From positions 4,836,001-4,900,000 of the forward strand of contig NC_135244.1 of assembly GCF_947623445.1 (NCBI RefSeq): 64,000 nucleotides of DNA, read 5' to 3'. This stretch comes from Clavelina lepadiformis. Its lineage: Eukaryota; Chordata; Ascidiacea; Aplousobranchia; Clavelinidae. Every line of letters starts with the position of its first letter. Positions within the stretch are counted from its first letter, which is position 1. This document shows positions 25,669 through 36,684 of this stretch, one piece after another. The notes under the pieces were generated by a model. The model was not told the origin of the DNA, searched no databases, and was given only the letters and a program-made list of their open reading frames with translations. Made by a program: the position numbers and the translations under genes.

Positions 25669-28599
25669 TCATGTGTGCTCCATGAGTAGCTCATGCTGAC
25701 CAATTTCTTGTGCTGAGGGTCTTAGAGCAGCTTCAACGTTTAACATGCTGAATGCAAGATCAGCTTCTCTAGGATAGTTTTTCTGAAAACTAAAAGGAAA
25801 TTTCAGTCGTCTTGCGTTAGTCATGGTGCGGACCTTCTCCATATACGTATTAAAAGTGTTTTTTAACTCAAAGAGAATTAACCCCAGGGCAAAAATGTCG
25901 ACTTTTTCACAGTACTTTTTGCTAGTCATTTGTTCAGGTGCCATGTATAATCTTGTTCCGACATGCTGTGTGTGACTTGTTGCAGAGTTGTACTCTTCAT
26001 CATCAACGTCACTTTCCACGGAATATACTTCATCACCAGATGTGGTGACTAAACCAAAATCTCCCACTTTAACCGTATCATCTAATGAGAAAAGCACATT
26101 TGACGGCTTTAAGTCTCTATGAATTAAATTGCAGTCATGTATGTATTTCACAGCATCAACAACCTGTCTAAATATTCTAAGGCAGAAGCTGTTGTCCCGA
26201 TCGTTTACATTTGTAGATAACCAATCTTTTAAACTCTGTTTTTTACACAGCTGCATTTGTATGTACAAATAAAGTGTGTCACCACTGCGCTGTGTATGAC
26301 TTTGTTTTTTCTGTTCTTTCTTGCTCAGCCCTTTCTTCGAAATTATCTGCTTTTCTTGGTGAGATGAAGATTTCTTTGTGGTCTGAGGTAAATCCTTCTC
26401 ACTCATCTCCCAATTTGCAGAGTCGTTTGAAGTGTGTTTACTTGCTGGAGGGTCTGATTCCTCAAAAACAATACTCAATGTGTCCTCGTATCTCTGAAAC
26501 GGTTTCTCAATATTTTCGGAGGTAAAATTAGCATCACTCTGTGCAAAGCTTTCTGTGCATTCTGATTCAGATGAAGAATGTTGGAAGAATTTTGATCCTG
26601 GAGGAATGTCATCACATAAATTATGAACATTGCTGTTGTTTGAATGAAAACTAAACCCTTGGCTGGTCTGTATGTTGAATGCATTATCATCGTTTTCCAA
26701 CTCACTGTTTATAATTCCTGTGGCTTCATTTTTGTACACTTTACCTTGGTCATCAGAAAACCTATAAAGAGCATTTTTTGAAGAACATCTTTTTGACTTG
26801 TGTAAAGTCTTACCGGCATCAGGATCCTGGCTCCAGTAACTTGAATCATCTCCAATGAGAATTTCATCTTGCTTTTCCTGCCAACCTACGGGTGGCTGTT
26901 CACTCCAAGCATTGAAATATCTCACAATAGAGGGATGATCCAGTTTGGCCAAGGCACGCACTTCCCGCAAGACCTTCTCTCTTTCCTTGGCAATGCTAGG
27001 AAGCAATATTCTCTTAACTGCATATGAGCAGTCGTCCATCTTATTTCTTGCGTTAAAGACTAAACCAAAACCACCCTTTCCCAAGCACTCTTGAGGTTCA
27101 AAATCTTGAAGAAATCTTGATTGGTATTCTCTTTCTAGAGACACTGATGATGCCTCTGGTTGAGGTATTGTTTTTGAATAGTCACCAGTCAGAGTGGTAG
27201 TCCTGGCTGCCTTCTTGATTAGAAAACATTGCAATATGACAGCTATAGCTAGAGTTATACATACCATCATTGCTTCTTTCCACGGTAAAAACATTATGTA
27301 AAACGAAATATCAACATCAGCATTTTCATCAGGAATGTCACGTCCTAAAAGTCTAGTTTTTCCAGATTTTTTTGACCCTGTTCCCCCGGGAAGACAAGCT
27401 AAGTTCTTTTGCACATAATAAGCACCTTCAAATGGATTTGTTGGACCATTTAAGCTCAGTAAGTCATTTCTTTTATCGCTGTAGTCATTGCCATTACTGA
27501 CTGTGATGGTTTTAGTTTTAACAAAATGAGGTTGATGAACAAACCGCTGTGAATCATAATGAGCTAAAGATGTTCCTTGAACATAAGACATTGACTTTGG
27601 CTTTGTATTTTGAGGTATTGAAAGGGATGATTGAATATATATACTATCCTTATAAGACCCTAAATAGATTGCCTGTGTTGGTGCATTCTTTCCAGAAGCA
27701 GTTGTTTCTTCTAATGCTGGAACATTCATTGGTTCGAGCAGGTCGAGCTTCTGAAAACTGCCATCAACAAACAACCAGGCTGATGTAATAGGAACTCCAA
27801 GTTGGTGTTTCCAGTTGATAATATGTTTATCTTTCTTTGTTACCAGGTACACCGTTCCATCTGGGACAATAACTTTAACACACCGAACGTCAATGGTGTT
27901 AAATATATCTTCCTCTTTGTAAGAGGCTTCATAGTTCAAATTTTCTTCAGATCTCTGCAATAAGCGAGCAACTGAACCCTTGGAAAAGTCTAGATTAATT
28001 TCTCCCACACTGAAGTTCCAGTTTTCCATGCCACTTCTGTTTTCAATAGATCGTATGGTATGTTGCTGCCTCTTCACAATGAGAACGTCGTTGGACTCAT
28101 ACACACTGTGCTGTTCAGTACATCCAGTAGTTGAGCAGCTGTACAGAGTTTTCCCAGTCCAGAGATCCAACCCATCCATACCTGTTGTTTTCCCACCAAC
28201 AAGAGCTTCCTCACTAGCAAGCTTGAAAGATGAAGACACCAGCTGGTCGGCGTCAAACGAAACACTTTCCAAGGATTCACCATCAAACTTAAACAGCCCT
28301 CCGTGCAATGACGGGATTAGTCTGATAACCTTGCCACCGTCTTTGTATAACAGCCTGGTGACAGATGAAGAGACAAGCGGTCCATTTCCCAGGTCTGCAG
28401 TCCATAAGAGTGAACCGTCTTCTGCATTTAAAGCCGACACTTTGCCATCAACAGTACCAGCAATTATCAGCTGGCGAAATTTCGCATTTCTGCCAGTGGA
28501 CACAATTTTTGTCTTCTTCGATGCTCCATTGGATTCAGTAACAGCTGCCTGGAGTAATGCTCCGATAAACAGTAAAACATTTACAAAATCATGAAACAT
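25669..28599 (-). CDS. EIF2AK3: PERK, ER-stress eIF2-alpha kinase (single exon)
   Basis: One uninterrupted frame of 976 residues. Residues 1-20 look like a signal peptide. The ER-luminal part (about 21-440) has beta-propeller-like blocks such as IIAGTVDGKVSALNAEDGSL and a DGLDLWTGKTLY turn. A membrane segment spans about 443-461. The cytosolic kinase begins near 500: Gly loop GKGGFG (507-512), AVK lysine 529, a 200-residue Ser-rich kinase insert (571-770), HRDLKPSN (827-834), DFG (847-849), and GTRLYMAPEQ (881-890) whose Thr882 matches the PERK activation-loop threonine. PERK senses unfolded protein in the ER and phosphorylates eIF2-alpha to slow translation. The luminal domain plus membrane segment separates it from PKR, GCN2 and HRI. 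Odd: vertebrate PERK has many introns and this gene has none in the coding region, unlike SUFU, PNP and MOV10L1 nearby. No frame damage is seen, so it looks functional. Confidence 0.96.
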   Translation of the reverse strand: MFHDFVNVLLFIGALLQAAVTESNGASKKTKIVSTGRNAKFRQLIIAGTVDGKVSALNAEDGSLLWTADLGNGPLVSSSVTRLLYKDGGKVIRLIPSLHGGLFKFDGESLESVSFDADQLVSSSFKLASEEALVGGKTTGMDGLDLWTGKTLYSCSTTGCTEQHSVYESNDVLIVKRQQHTIRSIENRSGMENWNFSVGEINLDFSKGSVARLLQRSEENLNYEASYKEEDIFNTIDVRCVKVIVPDGTVYLVTKKDKHIINWKHQLGVPITSAWLFVDGSFQKLDLLEPMNVPALEETTASGKNAPTQAIYLGSYKDSIYIQSSLSIPQNTKPKSMSYVQGTSLAHYDSQRFVHQPHFVKTKTITVSNGNDYSDKRNDLLSLNGPTNPFEGAYYVQKNLACLPGGTGSKKSGKTRLLGRDIPDENADVDISFYIMFLPWKEAMMVCITLAIAVILQCFLIKKAARTTTLTGDYSKTIPQPEASSVSLEREYQSRFLQDFEPQECLGKGGFGLVFNARNKMDDCSYAVKRILLPSIAKEREKVLREVRALAKLDHPSIVRYFNAWSEQPPVGWQEKQDEILIGDDSSYWSQDPDAGKTLHKSKRCSSKNALYRFSDDQGKVYKNEATGIINSELENDDNAFNIQTSQGFSFHSNNSNVHNLCDDIPPGSKFFQHSSSESECTESFAQSDANFTSENIEKPFQRYEDTLSIVFEESDPPASKHTSNDSANWEMSEKDLPQTTKKSSSHQEKQIISKKGLSKKEQKKQSHTQRSGDTLYLYIQMQLCKKQSLKDWLSTNVNDRDNSFCLRIFRQVVDAVKYIHDCNLIHRDLKPSNVLFSLDDTVKVGDFGLVTTSGDEVYSVESDVDDEEYNSATSHTQHVGTRLYMAPEQMTSKKYCEKVDIFALGLILFELKNTFNTYMEKVRTMTNARRLKFPFSFQKNYPREADLAFSMLNVEAALRPSAQEIGQHELLMEHT

Positions 28600-30775
28600 T
28601 TTACGCTACAATTTACTTAATGAGCCTTAATTTTCACTGTGGTAACTCCTAATCGACAAAAATTAATTTACATGTCAACACTTCACATTTTCCATGAAAA
28701 CAACTCACTATATAGCTCAGTCACAAACAAGTCCAACAATGGAATAGTTAGATACACTATAATTATGGAATATACACAAAATCACAATCATCAAAATTGA
28801 CTTTTTGAAATGTGTCATTTTAAGCATCACATATATATAACATCTTTAAAGAAAGAAAACTCACACTAAGCTTCAAGCCAATTCAAAAGAGCATAACAAT
28901 TGTTTTTTAGTTTAAAGATGCTTTCTGCCCTTAATATCATTCTACACTATTAATGTAATTTGCCTTTAAATTTTAAACAGTGTCTACATATTACCTATAA
29001 CATAAACGCAGAAGTTGTATTTCCACATACATGTATTTAATGCATAAAATATCTTGACGTATTTTTGATGATATTCAACATTTCCACATTGTTTCTATGA
29101 TTTTTTTGAGATATATTCGTTTTGTGTATCAGTAAATGTGAGTTTGCTTTCATAAAAGTAACAGTTGATGTATGGAGCAAATAGGCACACAATCAAGCAA
29201 CATTCTATCCATCTAACAATAACAAGTGGTGCTCAACTTAGTGAGGTGGTAAAAGGTAAGTGTGTAGCAAATGACGTCGGGTCTAGTAAATGACGGATGT
29301 TAAGCCTACCAAATATTTTAATGCAATCGGTACACGTCAAAACTGTTCAACACAAGTGAAATATTAAATTTTATACATCACTTTTTATCAAGCTGGGTTA
29401 CACAAAATGGCTTTCTGATGAAGATTAAGATATTATAAAGCTTCTTGTCTAGCGAGCAAATAATTACACCTCTACATTATGCAGATACTAAAAAACAGCA
29501 TCAGTCAATTTCACAATTTTATTTCAGAGAGCATGTTAATTTAAAGCGCCAACATGACCACATACAACAATGGCAAACACAAAATCTTTTGCAGAAACCA
29601 ACAATTCTTTAATTTACATCACAGACTCAACTAGAGTAGAAAAAGGTTGAAAACATATTTTATTCATAAAATGCATTACTATACATTTCTGACATTTCAA
29701 GGTATTGTATTATACTGAATTATCAACCATTCCACCTATAGATCGCATAAACCTCATTATCTTGGCGAAGGGTTTCTACTCAAGTTGGCATGAACCAATG
29801 TGCAGAAATAGACCTAGGCTTAACATTTATTGCTCAGCTTTCTCATCCCATTTCAAGTTTTGATAATATCAAGAATCCCTTGTAGAAATACAATACTTTT
29901 TCTAATTTACAAATGATCAAAAAATTATCAAGTTAGTTTATTTAATATTGAATAGATGATTTATTTTCCGAAGAGCCGAAATACATATTTACAATAGTTT
30001 GTTATTTGCAAATGGCGACAACTTTCAATCACAGGAAAATTACACATATTCTTTGAACATGAAAAACAGAATGGAGTACATAGAGAAAATCTACAAACGA
30101 AATAGCTTGTACAATATCTTTAAAGTAGTTGTGCGGATAATATCCTTGGAGATATGTTCTGCAAATTCAATGTCACATTAAAACTAATCACCAGATGAAA
30201 AGCAATACTTATCACCATGAGTAGTTAACCAAAGTAATGCATTAAAGAGAACGGTCGTTAAAATGAAATATTGTGCATCTTTATTCCAACAATACGTTGT
30301 CAGATGACATAAATACACGTATGTCTTGTTACCAACATATAGACAGCGAATAACAGTTTACAGCCAAACAACAGTAGTATGCAATTGAGTTTAAACGTAA
30401 GTCATACAAGCACCGTATATATTCCACATTATTACAGGATATATTAGCCTACAAGCTTATACCAGCGTATACTTAATAATTAAATAATCTGGCAACGTAT
30501 AACAATACATTATGCAACTGAGCTAAGTGTCAAACTACTCATGACTGATATGTAAGGTGTGTTTATGCAGAAACACATACACATGAATATACTTATATAA
30601 ACCCTTTGTATAATTGGTTGTGGTTAGAAAGTGCTACATGGCATTCAATATAAATAAATTGCCAATGACACAAAGAAATCGATTGCGATGCATATCCTAT
30701 TACGTAGTTTTGTAAAATCAAATCCAAGATATGACAATGATAACTTCACTAAACAGGGCACAACGCAAAGTCATT
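28600..30775. other. Region between PERK and RAB1A
   Basis: Holds the 5' flank of PERK and, on the right, the likely 3' UTR of RAB1A (both on the - strand). It is AT-rich with no supported exon, repeat family or RNA gene that I can recognise. Confidence 0.5.
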
Positions 30776-31390
30776 CTAACAACAGCCTCCTTTACCACCC
30801 TCTACCGGATTGCTCTTAATATCCACATTTGAACGCTGGCTTGGAGAGGCGGCTGTGCCGGGACCCATACGATTCTTAATTTCTGCAGCCATAGTCATAA
30901 ACGCCTGTTCAACATTGCTGGCCGTTTTGGCACTGGTTTCGAGAAATGGAATTTTTAAGGTATCAGCATATTCTTTTGCCGTTGTGTAATCAACCACCTT
31001 CTTCGTGGTGAGATCACACTTATTTCCCACCAGCAGCTTGTTGACATTTTCACTTGCATATCTATCAATTTCCTGGAGCCACTGCTTTACATTATTGAAT
31101 GATTCTTGATCAGTGACATCATAAACTACAATTATACCATGCGCACCTCTGTAGTAGCTTGAAGTGATTGTACGGAATCTCTCTTGACCAGCAGTATCCC
31201 AGATTTGAAGCTTGATTGTCTTTCCATCCAACTCAATGGTCCTGATTTTGAAGTCCACACCTATTGTACTGATGTAACTTTCAGTGTAGGTGTCATCGGC
31301 AAATCTCAGCAGAAGACAAGATTTTCCTACACCAGAATCTCCGATAAGAAGCAATTTGAAGAGGTAATCATACTCAGGGTTCATTGTCAT
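30776..31390 (-). CDS. RAB1A: Rab1A small GTPase (single exon)
   Basis: An uninterrupted 204-codon frame, the usual Rab1 length. Nearly identical to vertebrate Rab1A through the G domain: GDSGVGKS (P-loop), effector region [26 protein letters not shown] (switch II), NKCD and ETSAK guanine-specificity motifs, and a C-terminal GGCC for double geranylgeranylation. It opens [17 protein letters not shown]. Rab1 controls ER-to-Golgi vesicle traffic and autophagosome formation. The hypervariable tail differs from vertebrates, as expected. Like PERK next door it lacks coding introns, although vertebrate RAB1A has several. No poly(A) remnant or damage marks it as a dead retrocopy. Confidence 0.98.
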   Translation of the reverse strand: MTMNPEYDYLFKLLLIGDSGVGKSCLLLRFADDTYTESYISTIGVDFKIRTIELDGKTIKLQIWDTAGQERFRTITSSYYRGAHGIIVVYDVTDQESFNNVKQWLQEIDRYASENVNKLLVGNKCDLTTKKVVDYTTAKEYADTLKIPFLETSAKTASNVEQAFMTMAAEIKNRMGPGTAASPSQRSNVDIKSNPVEGGKGGCC

Positions 31391-31738
31391 TACTTGTTTT
31401 GTAAAACTTCAAACTTTCAGTGCTGTTGCAACTCACAACTATAAATTAAAACCTAAATAATACTAGATTCTGAAAAACAGCAGTATTATTATCGACATAT
31501 TGTATACATAGAATTTTGTCTGCATGGAAACTGACCATTACCACCCTAGAATATATAACATGTCCACAAAGTGTTCAGACACTTACAAAAAATTACATGT
31601 CAATGAAAGTTGGCGAAAGACTTAATGGGCACCTTGTATAGTATATATAACATATTTTATGTGTAAGAAAAATTTCTTTTGGCTGCTTGCCCTATAAGTA
31701 TATATGTGAATCTATGTGAACTGTGAATCCAACCCATC
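31391..31738. other. Upstream flank of RAB1A
   Basis: Non-coding; should include the RAB1A 5' UTR and promoter. Nothing specific can be named. Confidence 0.4.
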
Positions 31739-32050
31739 AGGGTTGCAACCAAGTCATTTTTTTCCACTTGAGTCAAGTCAAGACAAAGCTCTTAATTTAA
31801 AATTCCTGATGTCACAAAACTCACATTACATTGATTAATTATCAAAACGTCGTGGGAGTCTCAAAATATGTTTGGTTGAGTTTTTGTTTCAAAAGAGGGT
31901 AATTTAAAAAATGCACAAACATTTTTGTTGTTACCTAAAATTTCTTTTCTTGCCATCACAACTGTCATCACTTGACCCAAGTCAAGCCAAGACATGAAAA
32001 ACTGTCACTTGAGTCACATCAAGTAAATGACCCGAGTCATTACAACACTA
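31739..32050. repeat. MITE-like repeat with TGACTCGAGTCA-type motifs, copy 2
   Basis: Starts AGGGTTGCAACCAAGTCATT and ends with a roughly complementary run through GACCCGAGTCATTACAACACT, so the ends form loose inverted repeats. Inside are several CACTTGAGTCAAGTC-like motifs shared with 15284-15455. Consistent with an old non-autonomous DNA element; target duplication unclear. Confidence 0.45.
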
Positions 32051-32869
32051 ATTTACATATACATGTCCATAATTATGAAAGCCTCATTACTGATTAGGAA
32101 GGAGTAATGTCACTCAATATAGTTGTGTATAAGTGGACTACACTCCACTGCAACACATTTCAGCGAACCTGAATCATTTGGATAAGGTTTAGTTTCATAA
32201 ATACATCATGAGAAATATGAATAGGAGCTTATTGTTTTGAAATCAAAAATGGTAGGTTTGTGATCATATGGTTCTGTACAAATACGGTAACAAACTAATG
32301 AATTTTTGCATATATATAGTTGTTTTTACTATTGGTTAAAATTAGAAGCTCGCAATATAAACTACATTCATTAAGCATGATTTTTTTTCAGTGTTCGTAC
32401 AATGTGCATGTTGTACAAAATGAGGTATGTGTTGTTACACAGAATACACACATCTAAGAAGGCCTGAAACCTTACATTTATATTTAACAACGTTACATTA
32501 CGGCAAATTTTAGCTGTCTATTTAAGTGTAAAAAAATGTCTATTTAAGCTTAAATATTTGTATCCAGAACACGCTAAACATATTGTATCATTCATTTTCA
32601 TTACAAAGAAGGAAATATAAGGTCTTCTTAAATTCCTTACACTATAAAAAATCATTTTATACTGTTTTAGATTTGTGTTACCATAAAGTTGCAAGTATAA
32701 TTAGGCTGTGCAGATTGTCCAAACATTATGACCACAAATGAGGTTAAAACAACAATTGATTGAGCAATCTGCTGTACCCTAGAACACAGCAACCTATTTG
32801 GTTTGATAGCAGATTAACACACATCCGAAATGTTTTAAACACCATGTCATGATTGTTAATAGACCTTTT

Positions 32870-33090
32870 CCAAGTTACGGCCTTCATTTTTTTTGGATGG
32901 CAAGATTTTTTCAATAGCCTATACTTAAGAATGGAAATTGTCGACCCACTTCAATTCTTTTTTAAATTACAAGTGTTCTGGGCATCAGACTGTAAAGATT
33001 TTACTCAGATGAGTAGCATATGAATTCCTTTACATGATAAAGAAATAATATTGAAAATATGTTGCCTATGGTTTCTATTTTACAGCGGTT
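32870..33090 (+). repeat. Diverged dispersed repeat, copy 1
   Basis: Shares an ordered series of blocks with 57120-57320 (inside a MOV10L1 intron): AAGATTTT, GCCTA-ACTTA-GAA, ATTCTTTTTTAAA, and a closing ATGTTGCCTA then TTTTATTTTACAG. Identity is moderate, so this is an old repeat; no coding content. Confidence 0.4.
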
Positions 33091-33535
33091 CGTATCCTAT
33101 GCAGTTGACTTGTTCAATACGACATCTAGATATGTGGTCAATGAAGCACACGATATAAAATGCGTAAGGGTTTGTGTGTTGTTTGCGGCGCAATACATAG
33201 GCTAATTTTGTTTTGCATATCATGCAAAGTTTAAAATAATCAACTAGAGGTAAATACAAATGAATAACTACATTCACACAGGTTGCAAATACCACGCAAA
33301 ATCCGATGTCTTCTTTACTTTTGCACTCCAATATCAGGAGTCTTAATTTCTTTTATATTTCCTCATAAATCATTTCCATTCAGGCCTTCAAATCGGATGT
33401 GCAAAAGTACTAGAGACTTCCAAACGCTTATGCATTTTACATAGCATGCTTCGCTGACCACCTATCTAGGTGTCATATTGAACAAGTCCAGTCCAGTCCA
33501 GAACAAGAACAAGTAGGATTCAAACAGCTGTAAAA

Positions 33536-33795
33536 TAAAAGGCTGCCACTATTTCATCGAAAAAAAAAATCGTGCATTCAAAGCTAATTTTCACAGTTTC
33601 TTGGTAACCTAAGTTAAATGTTATCACATATAGTAACCTAAGCCTAGCCTATTAAGTATACCTTCTAATCTAAATCTTCAATAAAGTCTTAAATAGCTAA
33701 ACTCTTTGCATCCCATTCTCCTAAGCTAACCACCTATCTTTAACAACAGGCTGCATGACCTACTTACGTAGAAATAATCACTTTGAAAATAAAAA
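33536..33795 (+). repeat. Unnamed dispersed repeat, copy B
   Basis: Same-orientation partner of the 19488-19745 repeat. It begins GGCTGCCACTATTTCATC and carries CACAGTTTCTTGGTAACCTA, TAGTAACCTAAGCCTAG and GCATGACCTACTTA in the same order. Confidence 0.6.
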
Positions 33796-34009
33796 CTACG
33801 CAACATATTTTCAATATTAATTTTTTTATCGTGTAAAGGAAATCCATATGCTACTCACCTGAGTGAATTCTTTACAACCCGATGCCCAGAACGCATGTGA
33901 TTCAAAAAAGAATCAAAATGGGTTGATACTTTTTACTGTTAGGAATAGGTGATGAAAAAAATCTTATCAGCCAAAAAAATGGTGGCGGTAACTCGGAAAG
34001 ATTCTAGGC

Positions 34010-34325
34010 CAGGAATGTCTAACCCCCGGCCCGCCGACAAGTTGCATCCGGCCTGTGAGGATCTGTTATCAGTTGGTGCTGACATAGACAAGTTGTGCAG
34101 CCAAAATCAATGTCAAATTTCACATTAAACTGAATTATAACGCACATTTCCAAGAATTTGGTCTATTTAGTACTTTATATTGCTTAAAATTGAAATATAG
34201 CTTGAATTAAATGCTCTTCGTGCATAAATGTATTTATTATTTCTATATTGATAAGTTATATCTATCCCTCCGAGAATTATAACATCCGTATTCGGCCTTT
34301 GAAGGAAAAAGGTTGGACACTCCTG
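34010..34325. mobile_element. hAT-type MITE with 8-bp target duplication
   Basis: 316 bp. Left end CAGGAATGTCTAACC and right end complement CAGGAGTGTCCAACC match at 13 of 15 positions. Flanks are TTCTAGGC (34002-34009) and ATCTAGGC (34326-34333), an 8-bp duplication with one mismatch. CAG-type ends with an 8-bp duplication are the hAT hallmark, and the GGCCCGC block inside is common in such elements. It has no transposase. Confidence 0.8.
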
Positions 34326-35329
34326 ATCTAGGCTATTTAAAATGATTTTGTTTCACATTTTCACCCATTAAATTTAGGTCTTTACCAAAACAGACTACTA
34401 AACCATAGCATTAAGAAAGTAAATACCGGTAACCTATCATGAAAAGATTAGTATGGACCATATGGTTTGACCAAGAACTATTATCCTGAACAACTAGGCC
34501 TAGGCCCGCTGCTGGTAATTGTAAATGTTAAACAGGCCTAAATCGTAAATTAAGACAGATTTAGTTTTCGTAGCTTCTTAACACTTTTACAAACGTTTTT
34601 ATCATTTGGTGCAACCACACTATGCTGATAAAACTGGTGCAAACTGAGGTTCTTTTATAATGGAGACCGCACCTTTTTCAGAGTTACGGGCAGTCAAGAA
34701 AAAAAATAGATTTCGCAATCTTTTATGTTATTGAGCTTAGGTTTTATTTAAAGAATTGCGCTGAGTACCGCTAAAAAATCTATATAATTTACTTAAACAA
34801 CAAAGGAAAATTACAACAGGTACGGTAACAACCTAATCGACTTTCTTTAAAGCTAGCCTAGAAGTAAAACGTCTTTTGTTCCACAGAGTCACAAGGCAGC
34901 AGTTCTTTTTCGACGTCGACGAATGACGTAATAACATTTTCACAATATCTTGTTCCGGTTTTCATGGGAATTAAGCTACTTTTGAGACTACCTATAAAAA
35001 ATCTAAAGTTACAATTTTTTAATAAATACAATAATATTTTCAATTCAACAAACACCTAATTAGTTTCAAAGCATGTTTTTAATTAATTATAATTTTCATT
35101 TCAGGCGTTGGAGACAAGTCAAACAAACAGAACGCAAAAGCTTATGCCTACTTATATCACTAGTGTGCTTTTTAGGCGCTTGTACTAAAACACGGTCTCC
35201 GGTATGAATTTTGTTTGTAAGTTTGTTAACATAAACGTTGTGCAAAATTTTGTTATACTTTACTGATTTTTACAACATCTATCTTCGGTTTGTGTCAAAG
35301 AAAAACACAAAGATTTGTAAGTCAGTCAT
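34326..35329. other. Repeat-flanking non-coding stretch
   Basis: AT-rich; no supported exon. A 65-codon frame on the - strand (34858-35055) has no recognisable domain and no splice partners I could find. Confidence 0.45.
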
Positions 35330-35690
35330 TTGACGTTCCACCTCAACCAAGTTTTATATAGCATGTTTGCCACCAGGCATAATTCCAACAACAAAAGGAT
35401 GCTTAGCTGGTCAATGAATTCTTTAATGAACCAACGTTTTGCAAACCCAAACCCATGAGGGTGAGCTTTGTCAAGGAAGATTAAAATAATAGAGAATAAG
35501 AAATATTTTTGAAAACTACAATTAAGCATATAAAATATTATTTATTTTCTATTACAGTAATCTGCCCCAACGAAGCTTACCCGCATGGATTTGCGAAATG
35601 TTGGTTCATTAGGCTAAGATTAAAGAATTCATTCACCAGCTGAGCACCTTTTGTTGTTTAAGTTTTATATAGGTTCACTTCAAACAAAAT
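35330..35690. repeat. Imperfect inverted repeat (about 120-bp arms)
   Basis: Arms at about 35330-35466 and 35572-35690 are reverse complements at roughly 80 percent. Shared blocks in the right-arm sense include ATGTTGGTTCATTA, AAAGAATTCATT-ACCAGCT and CCTTTTGTTGTT followed by TTTTATATAG. Probably two decayed copies of one element in opposite orientation; about 100 bases separate them. Confidence 0.55.
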
Positions 35691-35944
35691 TACGCAAAAA
35701 ACCTAATTTCCAAATTAAATCAACCTAAAACAAGCAAGTGCAAGTGCAAGTGCAGTGCACTCGCTGCTTCGAAACAGCGACTTTAAACAGCGACGAGCAA
35801 CTAGCCTACATTGGGTCAAATTAAGCGGTCATTGACATCGTTGCAGTCATCATAAAAAGATTGACGTTTCAAAATAAATTTTAAACCAGAAGTAATTAAC
35901 GCACTGTTGTTTGGTTTAACGGAAACATTTCCATATTTTACTGA

Positions 35945-36172
35945 ATAGATCTGGAACACATATTCAAATGGCTTTCAGCTAACAAACTATCTTTGAATAT
36001 AAACAAAACAAAACATATGATTTTTTCAACTTTTTCGAAAAGTTTGTATCATAATAAGCCGCTAATGGTTTACAATTTTCCAATTCAAAAGGTTAAGAAA
36101 ATCACGTTCTTAGGAATAAAATTAAATGAAAATCTATCTTGGATCCTTAAATGAATTATTTATCACGTAAAC
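35945..36172 (+). pseudogene. LINE reverse transcriptase fragment, left of the P transposon
   Basis: Reads through about 75 codons as the thumb-side part of a non-LTR reverse transcriptase: LEHIFKWLSANKLSLNINKT, then HMIFS, then KVKKITFLGIKLNENLSW. This is the classic W-L-x-x-N-K-L-x-L-N-x-x-K-T ... F-L-G-I ... L-S-W series. A stop follows soon after. The P element is inserted immediately downstream, and the LINE resumes at 41227. Confidence 0.75.
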
Positions 36173-36548
36173 CAAAGAGATTTAAACACATGAGTAGAAA
36201 CTTCTCTTTTGCGCATGACGTCATGTTTGTTTCTTTTATTCTCTTGGAGCATATTCTACTTTCTCCACGGTCACGGTTCACTACATAACAATAAACATGC
36301 AGACGACGACAATGATTTTCAGATCTGTTTGCTGCTGGAACAGATTAGTCTTATTATTAGGGTGCAGTTATTGGGATCCATTGGGTGTTAATTTTAATTG
36401 AAATTAATTATTGAAATCAGGTGAGAGTTTTAGGTTCAGCAATTAACTTAGTTTCAGTTCCTTGAACTGATAATGCTGCTGTTTTGTATCAAGGCTTGGC
36501 TTAGCCTACTTGAATTGCGCGGGAAGATTTTTTCGTTCACCACATTTA
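36173..36548 (+). repeat. Left terminal inverted repeat of the P transposon
   Basis: 376 bp, nearly identical to the complement of 40851-41226. It contains the palindrome-like GCGCATGACGTCATG (a CRE-type TGACGTCA core) about 40 bases from the tip and a consensus splice donor (CAG then GTGAGA) at 36419-36426 reading inward. It may therefore carry promoter and 5' exon signals. A 60-codon open frame (36209-36391) occurs in both repeats and is not otherwise supported. Confidence 0.9.
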
Positions 36549-36684
36549 TCTTCGACCAGGCAATTAGCAACTAAACTCATTACTCATTAGCATAGGCCTT
36601 ATGTTGCAGGTGTTGTGTCATTAAAATAGGCTACTGAAAGTCTGATTTCAGATCTTGTTATTGTGGTGCAGTTGTTGGGATCTA

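Noticed and set aside
27980..28594. 204-codon + strand frame opposite PERK
   Set aside because: Antisense shadow of the PERK luminal domain coding sequence.
36209..36391. A 60-codon frame found identically in both P-element terminal repeats
   Set aside because: Its duplication follows from the repeats being copies of each other, and nothing else supports translation.
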